From Myroides indicus (GTDB taxonomy: Bacteria; Bacteroidota; Bacteroidia; Flavobacteriales; Flavobacteriaceae), in the NCBI RefSeq assembly GCF_004364575.1, contig NZ_SOAG01000003.1:1-64000 (forward strand): a stretch of DNA of 64,000 nucleotides. The letters are read 5' to 3'. A model generated the notes under the pieces. The model searched no databases and had not been told where the DNA came from. It saw only the letters and a program-made list of their open reading frames with translations. Positions 34,487-43,081 of the stretch are shown here, in pieces (position 1 is the stretch's first letter; every line of letters begins with the position of its first letter). Both the position numbers and the translations under genes were made by a program.

Positions 34487-35632
34487 CTAATATCTATGAT
34501 AAATTGAAATTAGGTTTTTTGCCATTTGATTAATTGAAAATCTTTCATTCATATTTTGCTTAATTTCAGAAGTTTTATTTCCAGTCTTCCCTTCTTGAAT
34601 ATCATTGATAATCTCTGTAAGTTTGAGAACGCACTCTTTATTGTCTATTGGAGAAAAGAAATATTTATGATAGTAATTATGAACCGATTCAAAATGAGGT
34701 TTTATGCTTGAAGCACATATGGGCAATTCAAGATATTGAGCTTCAATAATTACATTTGCAAAACCTTCAAAAATAGAAGGAAAGAAAAATAAATCAGATT
34801 GTTTTAACCAAGTACCTACATTTTTAGAAAATCCTATAAGATGCACATTATTTTGTAGTCCAAGGTTTTGTACCGAATCCTCAATCTGTTTGCGTAATTC
34901 ACCATCACCTAATAAAATCAAATGATAATTGTTTATAATGGGATTTAACATACTAAAACTTTCAAGCATAAAAAGATGATTTTTTTGCTCTTTAAAGGTA
35001 CCAATATGAATAATTTTAAAAGCATTATCACCTAATTTTTCAACATATGATTTTGCAAAATCATCCATTATAACATCTTGTTTTTTGGTTAAATACTCAA
35101 AGTCAACTCCATTATATAATACTGTAAATTGTTTTGAGTTTTTCCAATCAGGAAAATTTCGATCTAAATTAGATCTTGAGTGCCCTACAATTAGTGAAGC
35201 ATATTTTTTAGTAAGAAATTTATGCATACGTAAATAGTACTTACGTATTTTAGCTAGTAAGGGCTTTTTTGTCCAACTAATCAAAGTTGCAGGAAATTCA
35301 TTATGTATAGAAACTAAAAAAGGAATATTTAAAAGTTTACAAGCTAAAGCAAACCCTCCTGATGTATAACTTAATCGACTGTGAATTATATCAAAATTAT
35401 TTTTTTGTGCTATGAGAAATAATTGGATAAAGTCCATAAAAAAACTTCCTGTTTTTTTTATATATACTATATTCACGCCTTTCAATTTAAAATCATCTTC
35501 TAAATTTCCTCCTTTTTTGAAACAGCATATAGTCATTTCAATATTTTCTTTTTGCAATTCAGGCAAACAGTGAAAGAGAGTTTTTTCTATTCCTCCAATA
35601 GAAAGAGAATGTAACAATGTAAGTACTTTCAT
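34487..35632 (-). CDS. GT4-family glycosyltransferase
   Basis: A 381-residue GT-B glycosyltransferase. The N-terminal acceptor domain starts VLTLLHSLSIGGIEKTLFHCLPEL, with the glycine-rich SIGGIEK motif. The C-terminal donor domain includes HIGTFKEQKNHLFMLESFSML and the E-x7-E site FPSIFEGFANVIIEAQYLELP. Donor identity is unknown. It is cytoplasmic or peripheral at the inner membrane and part of the repeat-unit assembly line, 25 bases upstream of the PglA-like gene. Confidence 0.88.
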   Translation of the reverse strand: MKVLTLLHSLSIGGIEKTLFHCLPELQKENIEMTICCFKKGGNLEDDFKLKGVNIVYIKKTGSFFMDFIQLFLIAQKNNFDIIHSRLSYTSGGFALACKLLNIPFLVSIHNEFPATLISWTKKPLLAKIRKYYLRMHKFLTKKYASLIVGHSRSNLDRNFPDWKNSKQFTVLYNGVDFEYLTKKQDVIMDDFAKSYVEKLGDNAFKIIHIGTFKEQKNHLFMLESFSMLNPIINNYHLILLGDGELRKQIEDSVQNLGLQNNVHLIGFSKNVGTWLKQSDLFFFPSIFEGFANVIIEAQYLELPICASSIKPHFESVHNYYHKYFFSPIDNKECVLKLTEIINDIQEGKTGNKTSEIKQNMNERFSINQMAKNLISIYHRY

Positions 35633-35649
35633 ATAATTGAAATTCTATA

Positions 35650-36747
35650 TTAATTCTTTTTAATTTTAAACAATAAGACAAATAAAACAAAATCAAAAAA
35701 GCCAATAAACATAATAGCATCTGTATAAGATCTTATTAATAAAACCAACGACAACATCACGAAGATAAAGGATTTAAAAAAGTTTTTAATAAAAAGCTGA
35801 ACAATAAATCCAATAAACAATATAAACATTAAACCAAAGCTAGAATGTCCGCCAAGAAAAGAGTTATGGAAATTACCATTGAGAATAGTAAACGGATATT
35901 GATCAGAATTTACTCCTAATAAAAATGTATAAAAATCTAATTTGTCTCGATAGCCTACAATCATTAAATCACGTTCGTAAGATTCAAATCCTCTTTGATC
36001 AAATCTTTGCAACCCAGATTCTAATAAATCATAAAATATATATACTACAGAAATTGTAAAAATGGCTATCAACAAAGTAAAAAACATTTTCTTTACTATT
36101 GAAAATCTCTTAAGATTATACCATAATACTACAAATAAAAGTAAAAAAGAACACACAATATTACTTCGTCCTAAGGTAACTAAACACAATAATAAAGTTA
36201 GAATTGCAGGCAATAAATTGAAATGTAAATTAGCATTTTGAATGTTTTTCTTTCCAACTTCTGCTACATAATACAAGACACATAGTCCTAAACTAAACCA
36301 ACCTACTATATTTTTACTAGATCCAGGAAAAATAGCATTAATGTAAATCCCTCTAACAAATATAAGATATAGCATATACATTACATATATATACAATCCC
36401 CACTTTATCACCACTGAATTTATATTATATCTAATCAACGTTATAAAAAGAGCAAAATGTACCATAACTCTAATAGGAGTATAAGTAACTCTATCTTGAA
36501 AAAGAAATAGACAAGCACTAGAATAGATTGCAAATAATAAGAAAATCCAAAGTAAGCTATAATGTTTTTTTACAATATAATTGAAATTTGCAATAAATAA
36601 ATACAATCCTAATAACACAATTAAAGAGTTAATAAGTATCAACTGAAATTCATATAATGAAAAAAAACAAAGAAGAAAATATAGTGCAATTATACTTGTA
36701 TTTAGATTGTCTTTTTTTCTACCTGTTGATAATTTAATTGTATCCAA
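35650..36747 (-). CDS. O-antigen polymerase-like protein (Wzy candidate)
   Basis: A 365-residue, very hydrophobic protein with about ten to eleven transmembrane segments and one larger periplasmic loop near residues 240-290 (SGLQRFDQRGFESYERDLMIVGYRDKL), the usual Wzy architecture. Polymerases are too divergent to recognise by motif. The assignment rests on topology and on the company of a flippase, an initiating transferase and glycosyltransferases. It carries long runs of Phe/Leu/Ile and low GC, typical of wzy genes. It is 17 bases upstream of the GT4 gene. Confidence 0.75.
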   Translation of the reverse strand: MDTIKLSTGRKKDNLNTSIIALYFLLCFFSLYEFQLILINSLIVLLGLYLFIANFNYIVKKHYSLLWIFLLFAIYSSACLFLFQDRVTYTPIRVMVHFALFITLIRYNINSVVIKWGLYIYVMYMLYLIFVRGIYINAIFPGSSKNIVGWFSLGLCVLYYVAEVGKKNIQNANLHFNLLPAILTLLLCLVTLGRSNIVCSFLLLFVVLWYNLKRFSIVKKMFFTLLIAIFTISVVYIFYDLLESGLQRFDQRGFESYERDLMIVGYRDKLDFYTFLLGVNSDQYPFTILNGNFHNSFLGGHSSFGLMFILFIGFIVQLFIKNFFKSFIFVMLSLVLLIRSYTDAIMFIGFFDFVLFVLLFKIKKN

Positions 36748-36814
36748 AATGCCTATTAATTTACAAATGTTTTATTTATTTAAAAATTAAATCATTAATA
36801 ATGAAAGAACCTAA

Positions 36815-37315
36815 TTAAAGAAATTTTTCTTGTTTTTTCAGAATCTCATAATGATCTATATCTCTGTTTTTAAATACTTTAGCAGGATGTCCTCCTGCTA
36901 TAGCATACTTAGGTATATTTGAAACAACTGTACTTCCTGCCTGTATTATAGCCCCTTCACCAATAGTTATGTTACCTAAAATTATAACATTATGTCCTAA
37001 CCATACATTGTCTTCTATCGTTATATTACTGTTTATATATGTTTTATCATAAGGAATACACTCCCCTTCGTAATTATGATGTTGGGCAATAATTCTGCAA
37101 CCATCGCCAGAGTGAAAATTATTACCTATTCTAACAATTCCACCCTTTGAAATTTTCATTCCATTAAAATTTACGTTTTCACCTAAAATAACATTTTTAC
37201 TTAAAATTGTTCTCCTATTAGCTTTAATTTTTTTTCCATGGGAGTAACATTTTCTCTTTACATATTCAGACCAGAAATATGATCTAAATTTAGAATATAA
37301 CTTTACAAATATCAT
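36815..37315 (-). CDS. Hexapeptide-repeat O-acetyltransferase
   Basis: A 166-residue single-domain left-handed β-helix acetyltransferase of the CatB/maltose-acetyltransferase type. Visible features are hexapeptide turns (VRIGNNFHSGDGCRII, ITIEDNVWLGHNVIIL, ITIGEGAIIQAGSTVVSNIP), the substrate loop around HHNYEGECIPYDK, and the C-terminal AIAGGHPAKVFKNRD. It probably O-acetylates a polysaccharide residue. Only 2 bases separate it from the β-helix lipoprotein gene upstream. Confidence 0.88.
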   Translation of the reverse strand: MIFVKLYSKFRSYFWSEYVKRKCYSHGKKIKANRRTILSKNVILGENVNFNGMKISKGGIVRIGNNFHSGDGCRIIAQHHNYEGECIPYDKTYINSNITIEDNVWLGHNVIILGNITIGEGAIIQAGSTVVSNIPKYAIAGGHPAKVFKNRDIDHYEILKKQEKFL

Positions 37316-37317
37316 TT

Positions 37318-38493
37318 CTATAATTTTTTTACTTTATTTAAAACTTCTTCTACAAAATATTTTTGTTTACTATTTATTTTCCAATTATTTTCTAAAATAG
37401 TTATATTTTCAAATTTTACTTTCGGGTTAAAACCATATTCTAATACTCTGTCTTTTTTAGGTGAAAATCTTACTGGTAAATCATCTTTATTCCAAATCCA
37501 CTGAGAATTTTTAAAAACAATTTCTCCATCTATTTTTAATGAGTTTTCATACTTACTATTTGAATCGTCTTTTGATCGTCCACTAATCCGTACTGCATAT
37601 AGAGATTCTATGTCTTTATGGTTTTCAATTGTAATATTTACTTTTGGATCTAATTTTTCTTTTTGCTTTAACAGTAGTTTTGCCAGATGAATCATTATTC
37701 CATCCCCTTTGCTATTGTAAGTAGTTATGTCTTTTATTATAATATTTTTTAGGATATCTGTTGGGCGATTTGGCTCAATATCAATCCCGCTTTGAGGAGC
37801 CGTACCGTTTGTATCGGAAATAAGACCATTATTTAAAAATAAATCATCCACCGAAACGATTGTGATACCATTTCTTCTGGCACGATGTATGTTAAAATGA
37901 TTAACAGAAATTTTTTTACTTTGGATTTTCCCGTTTCCTCTGATATAAATCCCATCTCCCCAGCAATTTGTAATGGTTGGAGCATAAATATTGACATTTT
38001 TACTTCCTTGAATCCTGATTCCCATTCCCCATTCTCCTTTACTAATCAGATGCTCCTCTCTATCTCCTTCTATATTGGCAAAGTATACATCAACATTTTC
38101 CACATCTGTTAAGTCGAGAACGGTATAGTGAGTTTCAGCATTAGGTTTCATAATTAACTTTGAATGTTCTCTAAAAACAAGTTTAGTATTACTCTTCAGC
38201 TGTATTCCTTTTTCATTAACCAATAAAGGATAATCCGGAAGTACTAAAACACCGCCCTTATCAATACCTTGTTGTAACTCTTTTGTATAATCAACATTAC
38301 CTTTTTTTGAATGCTCAAAAGGCAAATAGGTTGAAAGTTCATTTCCTTTTGCAATTAATTCATCTCTTTTCTGAAAATATTCTTGAGGTATAGTTGAATT
38401 AATTTGTTTTGCCAACTCATTATATGAATTCTGTCCTTTACAAGAAATAAAACTAAAAACTATAAATATTAAGCAAAAAAATATTTTATTCAT
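37318..38493 (-). CDS. Right-handed β-helix lipoprotein
   Basis: A 391-residue secreted lipoprotein. The signal ends in the lipobox FISC (Cys about residue 18 of the ATG at 38493), followed by a right-handed parallel β-helix of the pectate-lyase/glycosyl-hydrolase-28-like kind. Repeats include NVNIYAPTITNCWGDGIYIRGNG, ISVNHFNIHRARRNGITIVSVDD and IIIKDITTYNSKGDGIMIHLA. Such proteins bind or cut polysaccharides. Presence within the locus suggests processing of the exported polymer at the cell surface. A longer in-frame reading upstream lies within the previous gene; the ATG at 38493 gives a proper signal peptide and an 8-base overlap with that gene. Confidence 0.8.
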   Translation of the reverse strand: MNKIFFCLIFIVFSFISCKGQNSYNELAKQINSTIPQEYFQKRDELIAKGNELSTYLPFEHSKKGNVDYTKELQQGIDKGGVLVLPDYPLLVNEKGIQLKSNTKLVFREHSKLIMKPNAETHYTVLDLTDVENVDVYFANIEGDREEHLISKGEWGMGIRIQGSKNVNIYAPTITNCWGDGIYIRGNGKIQSKKISVNHFNIHRARRNGITIVSVDDLFLNNGLISDTNGTAPQSGIDIEPNRPTDILKNIIIKDITTYNSKGDGIMIHLAKLLLKQKEKLDPKVNITIENHKDIESLYAVRISGRSKDDSNSKYENSLKIDGEIVFKNSQWIWNKDDLPVRFSPKKDRVLEYGFNPKVKFENITILENNWKINSKQKYFVEEVLNKVKKL

Positions 38494-39523
38494 GATATTT
38501 ATATTTTGGTAAGTCGGGATACAACGTACTTGTTTCTCTAATGACATATATATCTGCATTAAACTTACTTTTTGCTAGACTTTTTAAAGCCATAATGTAT
38601 TCTTTAATGGTAAAAGGGCGCGTAGAAGTATCCATATGCTCGTGTCCACCTCCAACAGTTCTGGTGTGATTAAATCTACTTAGTTCTCTCAACATCGGAT
38701 AACGTTGAAAATAATCTTCATTATCATAAAAATGTCCCCCATCATTCATATCTATTCCACATAATACTATTTCTTTATAACCAAGCATCAGGGCAAAAGA
38801 TATTAATTCTGTAATTGTACTTCCTATTTTTGGAATAGGTTGTATTTCATCTTTTATTTTATAAAATCCTTTTTCATATAAAATATTTAAAAGTATATCA
38901 GGTGGTATTTTATTTGAAGAGCTAACAGGCAATTCTGCTAATAATGAACATTGTCCATTTGTTACACTTTCAATGTTTATGCCTAATTCTGTCTGGTAAA
39001 ATTTTTGTCTGTTTACCGCGTCTCCCCTTATAAAAAAATCAATATCTGTATAGTATTCTTTTTTATCTAACAGCATTTTACTAACCATTTTGTTATGTCT
39101 GTATGAACGTGACTGTAATTTATCGTTTTTCGGTTCAATAAGAGATTGTGCTATATATCCCGAAGGTACAAAATCATTACAAAACCATTGATTAAATCCC
39201 CAAGAATCATTTTCTCTGATATAATTCCATTCTTCTTTGCTAAGTTCATTCACAGAAGGACCACTTCCTAATATAAACAGACTATTATGTTTTTCTTTTG
39301 TAAGCTTTTTACTTTCTATTAACTTAGTAGTAGTTTTGCCTAATTTTTTGTATCTATAAACAGATGTCAATGATTCAAGTGAAAAATAAAGTACAGATGA
39401 AGCTGATTTTAAATCATATACCGCTAAACTTTTGAATAGACTTAACAAACTAAATAATTGGCTTTTAGATTGTATTAGCAAAAAACAAAAATTTTTAAAA
39501 AAAACGAAACACCTATTTAACAT
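38486..39523 (-). CDS. Putative nonulosonate/sialic-type glycosyltransferase (DUF115/GT42-like)
   Basis: A 345-residue protein whose central segment begins SLFILGSGPSVNELSKEEWNYIRENDSWGFNQWF. That G-G-PS motif and N-Q-x-F pattern are shared by GT42 sialyltransferases and DUF115/Maf nonulosonate transferases. Later, GSTITELISFALMLGYKEIVLCGIDMNDGGHFYD forms the second Rossmann-like unit. An N-terminal amphipathic extension of about 70 residues may contact the membrane. Its locus has nonulosonate synthase and CMP-transferase genes, so it is the best candidate to transfer the CMP-activated sugar. It overlaps the β-helix gene by 8 bases. The exact family is uncertain. Confidence 0.65.
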   Translation of the reverse strand: MLNRCFVFFKNFCFLLIQSKSQLFSLLSLFKSLAVYDLKSASSVLYFSLESLTSVYRYKKLGKTTTKLIESKKLTKEKHNSLFILGSGPSVNELSKEEWNYIRENDSWGFNQWFCNDFVPSGYIAQSLIEPKNDKLQSRSYRHNKMVSKMLLDKKEYYTDIDFFIRGDAVNRQKFYQTELGINIESVTNGQCSLLAELPVSSSNKIPPDILLNILYEKGFYKIKDEIQPIPKIGSTITELISFALMLGYKEIVLCGIDMNDGGHFYDNEDYFQRYPMLRELSRFNHTRTVGGGHEHMDTSTRPFTIKEYIMALKSLAKSKFNADIYVIRETSTLYPDLPKYKYHE

Positions 39524-39546
39524 ATAAAAAATTTAAATATTTAATT

Positions 39547-40827
39547 TTATTTTTTAATAAATTTAAACCAAGGCATAGGGAATAACTTATTTGAATACCA
39601 CCATACCGATACAAACATAAATATATAAGAAATTAAAGTAGCTTGGGCAGAACCTACAGGTCCGTTTAATTTAATTAGAACCAAATTCGCCAAGATATTT
39701 ATAGCAGCCGCAGAAAATGTAATTATTCCTAAATATGAAGTTTTTCCTACATGCACCCCGTACGGAAAAACTAATGTATACATTCCAAAAAAGGCATACC
39801 CTAAAGCTACCCAAATAACATATACAAAAGCACCATGGTACTCTTTTGTTGTCATATATGGAAGCAAGAAATATGAGATAGTTGTAATTAACAAAGCTAT
39901 TAGTATAAAACTTATACAAGTTATATAAGTTGCTTTTACAATTTTGATTTTATTTTCTAATTTATTTTGTGCTAGTAATTCATACATCCAAGGTGTCCAA
40001 GTTTGATTAAATGCTGTAGTAACTAATGTCATTATCATACCAAACTGATAACCTACTGTATAAATTCCCATTTCAGCAGTACCCACCATTTGGTCTATGA
40101 TAATCCGGTCGCCAACTGCCATAATTACCCCTCCCAGTGCGTGTGGTATCAACGGTAAAGATATTCGTAAAATTTCATTGATTTGAGATTTATCAATCTC
40201 AATTAGTAAATACCCATTTTTCCACATCCTAAAAACGGAAAGTCCTCCGATAATAACTGTACTTATCAACATACCAATAGCCCGTCCTTCCCAACTGAAA
40301 CTATAAACAACAATCAGAAGAATGGTTATAGATAAATCTATGATTGTTTTGGATATTTCAAAAGCGCCGTAAAACAAAGGCTTTTTGCTATTTCTAAGTA
40401 TAGATAAATTAAAATCATTTAAAGCTCCCATATAAGCCATAATCGGTAATGCGTATATCCAACGAGTCGGGATTGAAAAGTGATTACCCCCTAAAAGCAA
40501 ATATATTGAAAGAATCAAAGTAACAACAACAGTAGTTGTGGTCAAAACCACTACTAAATTAAAAATTACTTTAGCTAAAAATTCTTTAGATTTTGAAAAG
40601 AAATTTCGAGTAATATTGTTTTGCATATTCATACCTATAAAAGGCATTACAAAACTAATCATTACTTGATATAATGCTAAAATACCGTATTCCTCCGGAG
40701 ATAAGTATTTCGTCAATATGGGAAGTAATAAAAAAGGGATTGCCTTATTGATTACAGAACTTCCAAGATAGACCGCAAATCCTTTGAAAAAACTAGCCTT
40801 TAACAAAGACATTATTTTATCTTTCAT
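39547..40827 (-). CDS. Polysaccharide flippase (Wzx-type)
   Basis: A 426-residue MOP-superfamily exporter with about 12 transmembrane helices. The N-terminus ASFFKGFAVYLGSSVINKAIPFLLLPILTKYLSPEEYGIL is the family hallmark. A second conserved stretch is SLPLIPHALGGVIMAVGDRIIIDQMVGTAEMGIYTVGYQFG. It moves undecaprenyl-linked repeat units to the periplasmic face for polymerisation by the Wzy candidate. It lies between the sialyltransferase-like and pyruvyl-transferase-like genes with short spacing. Confidence 0.92.
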   Translation of the reverse strand: MKDKIMSLLKASFFKGFAVYLGSSVINKAIPFLLLPILTKYLSPEEYGILALYQVMISFVMPFIGMNMQNNITRNFFSKSKEFLAKVIFNLVVVLTTTTVVVTLILSIYLLLGGNHFSIPTRWIYALPIMAYMGALNDFNLSILRNSKKPLFYGAFEISKTIIDLSITILLIVVYSFSWEGRAIGMLISTVIIGGLSVFRMWKNGYLLIEIDKSQINEILRISLPLIPHALGGVIMAVGDRIIIDQMVGTAEMGIYTVGYQFGMIMTLVTTAFNQTWTPWMYELLAQNKLENKIKIVKATYITCISFILIALLITTISYFLLPYMTTKEYHGAFVYVIWVALGYAFFGMYTLVFPYGVHVGKTSYLGIITFSAAAINILANLVLIKLNGPVGSAQATLISYIFMFVSVWWYSNKLFPMPWFKFIKK

Positions 40828-40879
40828 TTAAAAATTAAGTACTTCTATTAATATTCACCCTTGTTTATTCCAATATCTC

Positions 40880-42019
40880 TTATGGTAATTGCAATAAAAA
40901 TTGTTTTATTATTTTAAAATTATTATCTATTTGATTTCTTGAATTTTTTATTCTCACAAAATCAATTTTAGCTTCGTACTCAATATTAGATATAATCTCT
41001 TTTGTCAGGTTTTTATTAGCCTGATACATATCATAAACACTTAACTTATTAAGAAGTTTAGATAAATTATTATTCTTATAATCAGTAAAACCATCTAAAA
41101 CAATACCGCCTATTACTTCTTTTGCTCCTTTAGCCCTTCCGTCTTCACTAATTAATATTGAAAACTTGGATATACTATTCATAAAAATATGTGCGTGTAC
41201 CCTATAACCTATATGTAAATCTACTTTTGAATAATAATTCATTAGATTTTCTGCACTACCTGATATATCAGTATATTTAATTTTTTGCAGCTCTAACCAT
41301 TTTGCAAATTCTTGATGAGCAAGATTGTGTTTTTGTGTAGCTCCATGTGTAGATAAAAACTTATCTTTATTTAAAGAATGATGAAAAACTACTTCAAAAT
41401 CTTTATCTTTAAACTGTGCTTTACATTTAAGAATGTTATCTTTCATTAATTTATCCATAGAAGGACTATGTATAAACGAAACCCCTAAAGAAAATGCAAT
41501 TTTTTTAATTTTAGGGTTGATAAATTCTTTATTGATATAATCTAAATCGTAATATGCCGGACAGCCAGTCATTAGGAAATTATCAAATCCCTTAAATCTT
41601 ATTGCATTGAGTGTATGATAATCTCTAACACTAGAAAGATAGCCGCTATTATTTATTCTGTTTAAAAGTTCAATACTTTCGCTGCTTAAAGGATAATCAT
41701 AAGTATTTTCCCAATTGCCTGCAATAGATTTCCATCCAATTCCCATAGTAATTATAGGAACTTTGATATCATCTATATTTTTAGTCAATTTATAGATGCC
41801 CGGTCTCATGTTTTTTTGCAAAGAAGGACCTCCCATAAGTATGAGGGCTTTTGCTTTATTAACTACATCTAGTTGTTCTTTGTCAAATTCTTCCCACGCA
41901 TTAAAATCAATTATTTCTCTATCTGGACGCAAAGATTTAAAAAGCTGTTTTGCGCGATATTTAATTAAAAAATCGCCTGCATTGTTTTTACTACCGGTTA
42001 ATATTACATAATAATCCAT
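40880..42019 (-). CDS. Polysaccharide pyruvyl-transferase family protein
   Basis: A 379-residue protein of the CsaB/PssM family that adds ketal pyruvate to sugars. Features are the N-terminal TGSKNNAGDFLIKYRAKQLFK (the N.GD motif), GGPSLQKNMRPGIYKL and the C-terminal DLHIGYRVHAHIFMNSISKFSILISEDGRAKG, with the H-IGYR.H.H motif. Pyruvylation adds negative charge to the polymer. Its ATG directly abuts the nonulosonate synthase stop. Confidence 0.82.
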   Translation of the reverse strand: MDYYVILTGSKNNAGDFLIKYRAKQLFKSLRPDREIIDFNAWEEFDKEQLDVVNKAKALILMGGPSLQKNMRPGIYKLTKNIDDIKVPIITMGIGWKSIAGNWENTYDYPLSSESIELLNRINNSGYLSSVRDYHTLNAIRFKGFDNFLMTGCPAYYDLDYINKEFINPKIKKIAFSLGVSFIHSPSMDKLMKDNILKCKAQFKDKDFEVVFHHSLNKDKFLSTHGATQKHNLAHQEFAKWLELQKIKYTDISGSAENLMNYYSKVDLHIGYRVHAHIFMNSISKFSILISEDGRAKGAKEVIGGIVLDGFTDYKNNNLSKLLNKLSVYDMYQANKNLTKEIISNIEYEAKIDFVRIKNSRNQIDNNFKIIKQFLLQLP

Positions 42020-43078
42020 TTATTCAACTACTTTCCATTGGATGATATCATCCTCGTTAATATCAAAAGCTGCTACTTTGCCAATTATATCATCTATGTA
42101 TTTTGGCGAAACTCCATGGGCAGGACGTTTAAAGGTTAAATCCTCTTTTTCAATTATTTTGCCTTTTGGTATGTTTCTACTTGCAACCAAACTACGTCTG
42201 GCTTCTCTTCTTGAAATAGCCTCATCTTCCAAAGCAATTAATTTAAAACCTCCCAAAACGTCAAAAGTACGTTCTAAATTATTTCTAAACACCTTTAAAT
42301 CTTCTTTATCCATAGCGTGATAATGATCGTTTCCTTGTAAGGTTTTATCGTGTGTGAAATGCTTTTCTATAATTACACTTCCTAATAAGGTAGCTATTTC
42401 ACAAACTTTCATATCATTTGGCAAGGTATGGTCGCTATAACCTATCAACTTATCCGGAAATTTTGCTTTTAAGTCCATTATCATTCCCAAATTGGCATTT
42501 TTATCCGGAGTAGGATAATTCAATACACAATGCAACAAAGCTAATGGATTTCCAAATTTTTCTATCCAACTCACCGCTTCTTGCACTTCACTTAAACTGC
42601 TTGCTCCGGTAGATAAAATTATTGGCTTCCCGAAACTACACATATATTCTATAAAAGGTTTATTGGTTAAATCGCTTGAAGATATTTTATAAACATCCAT
42701 CATATCGTTTAAAAACGTAGCTGACTCCATATCAAAAGGAGTACTCATAAATTCAATATCTAGCTTATCACAATAGTTTTTCAACTCCTGCATTTCTTCG
42801 AACCAAAATCCTTGATGTTTTGTAAAAAGCTCGTGCTGGCTTAAAGTTGGTTCTTTTGTAGTATCCCAATATGCTGGAGAATTTTTTGAGGCTATTGTAT
42901 CTGCTTTATACGTTTGAAACTTTACGGCATCTGCCCCGCCTTCTTTAGCTTCATCTACTAATCTTTTAGCCAACTCCATACTACCTTCATAGTTAACTCC
43001 AATTTCTGCTATCACATAAGGTTTATATAACTTATTATCGTAAGGATTAATCGCATCAAAAAGTTCTTTAATTTTCAT
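42020..43078 (-). CDS. N-acylneuraminate/nonulosonate synthase (NeuB family)
   Basis: Condenses phosphoenolpyruvate with a six-carbon amino sugar to form a nine-carbon nonulosonic acid. The NeuB TIM-barrel has KPYVIAEIGVNYEGSMELAKRLVDEA (residues 19-44), GADAVKFQTY, STPFD, ISSSDLTNKPFI, LLHC..YPTP and SDHTLP, and the metal-site EKHFTHDK. The C-terminal SAF antifreeze-like domain follows (residues 285-350; RSLVASRNIPKGKII). At 352 residues it is standard. Whether the product is neuraminate, legionaminate or pseudaminate type cannot be settled by eye. It lies 3 bases after the cytidylyltransferase fusion. Confidence 0.92.
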   Translation of the reverse strand: MKIKELFDAINPYDNKLYKPYVIAEIGVNYEGSMELAKRLVDEAKEGGADAVKFQTYKADTIASKNSPAYWDTTKEPTLSQHELFTKHQGFWFEEMQELKNYCDKLDIEFMSTPFDMESATFLNDMMDVYKISSSDLTNKPFIEYMCSFGKPIILSTGASSLSEVQEAVSWIEKFGNPLALLHCVLNYPTPDKNANLGMIMDLKAKFPDKLIGYSDHTLPNDMKVCEIATLLGSVIIEKHFTHDKTLQGNDHYHAMDKEDLKVFRNNLERTFDVLGGFKLIALEDEAISRREARRSLVASRNIPKGKIIEKEDLTFKRPAHGVSPKYIDDIIGKVAAFDINEDDIIQWKVVE

Positions 43079-43081
43079 ATA

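Noticed and set aside
36389..36397. ATATACAAT matching the first nine guide bases in the Wzy candidate gene.
   Set aside because: AT-rich sequence expected by chance, not preceded by G, not intergenic, and it diverges at the tenth base.
41893..41902. A 10-base match (CCCACGCATT) to the complement of the proposed guide.
   Set aside because: It covers only the middle of the guide, lies inside the pyruvyl-transferase coding region, and a match of this length is not surprising in 64 kb.
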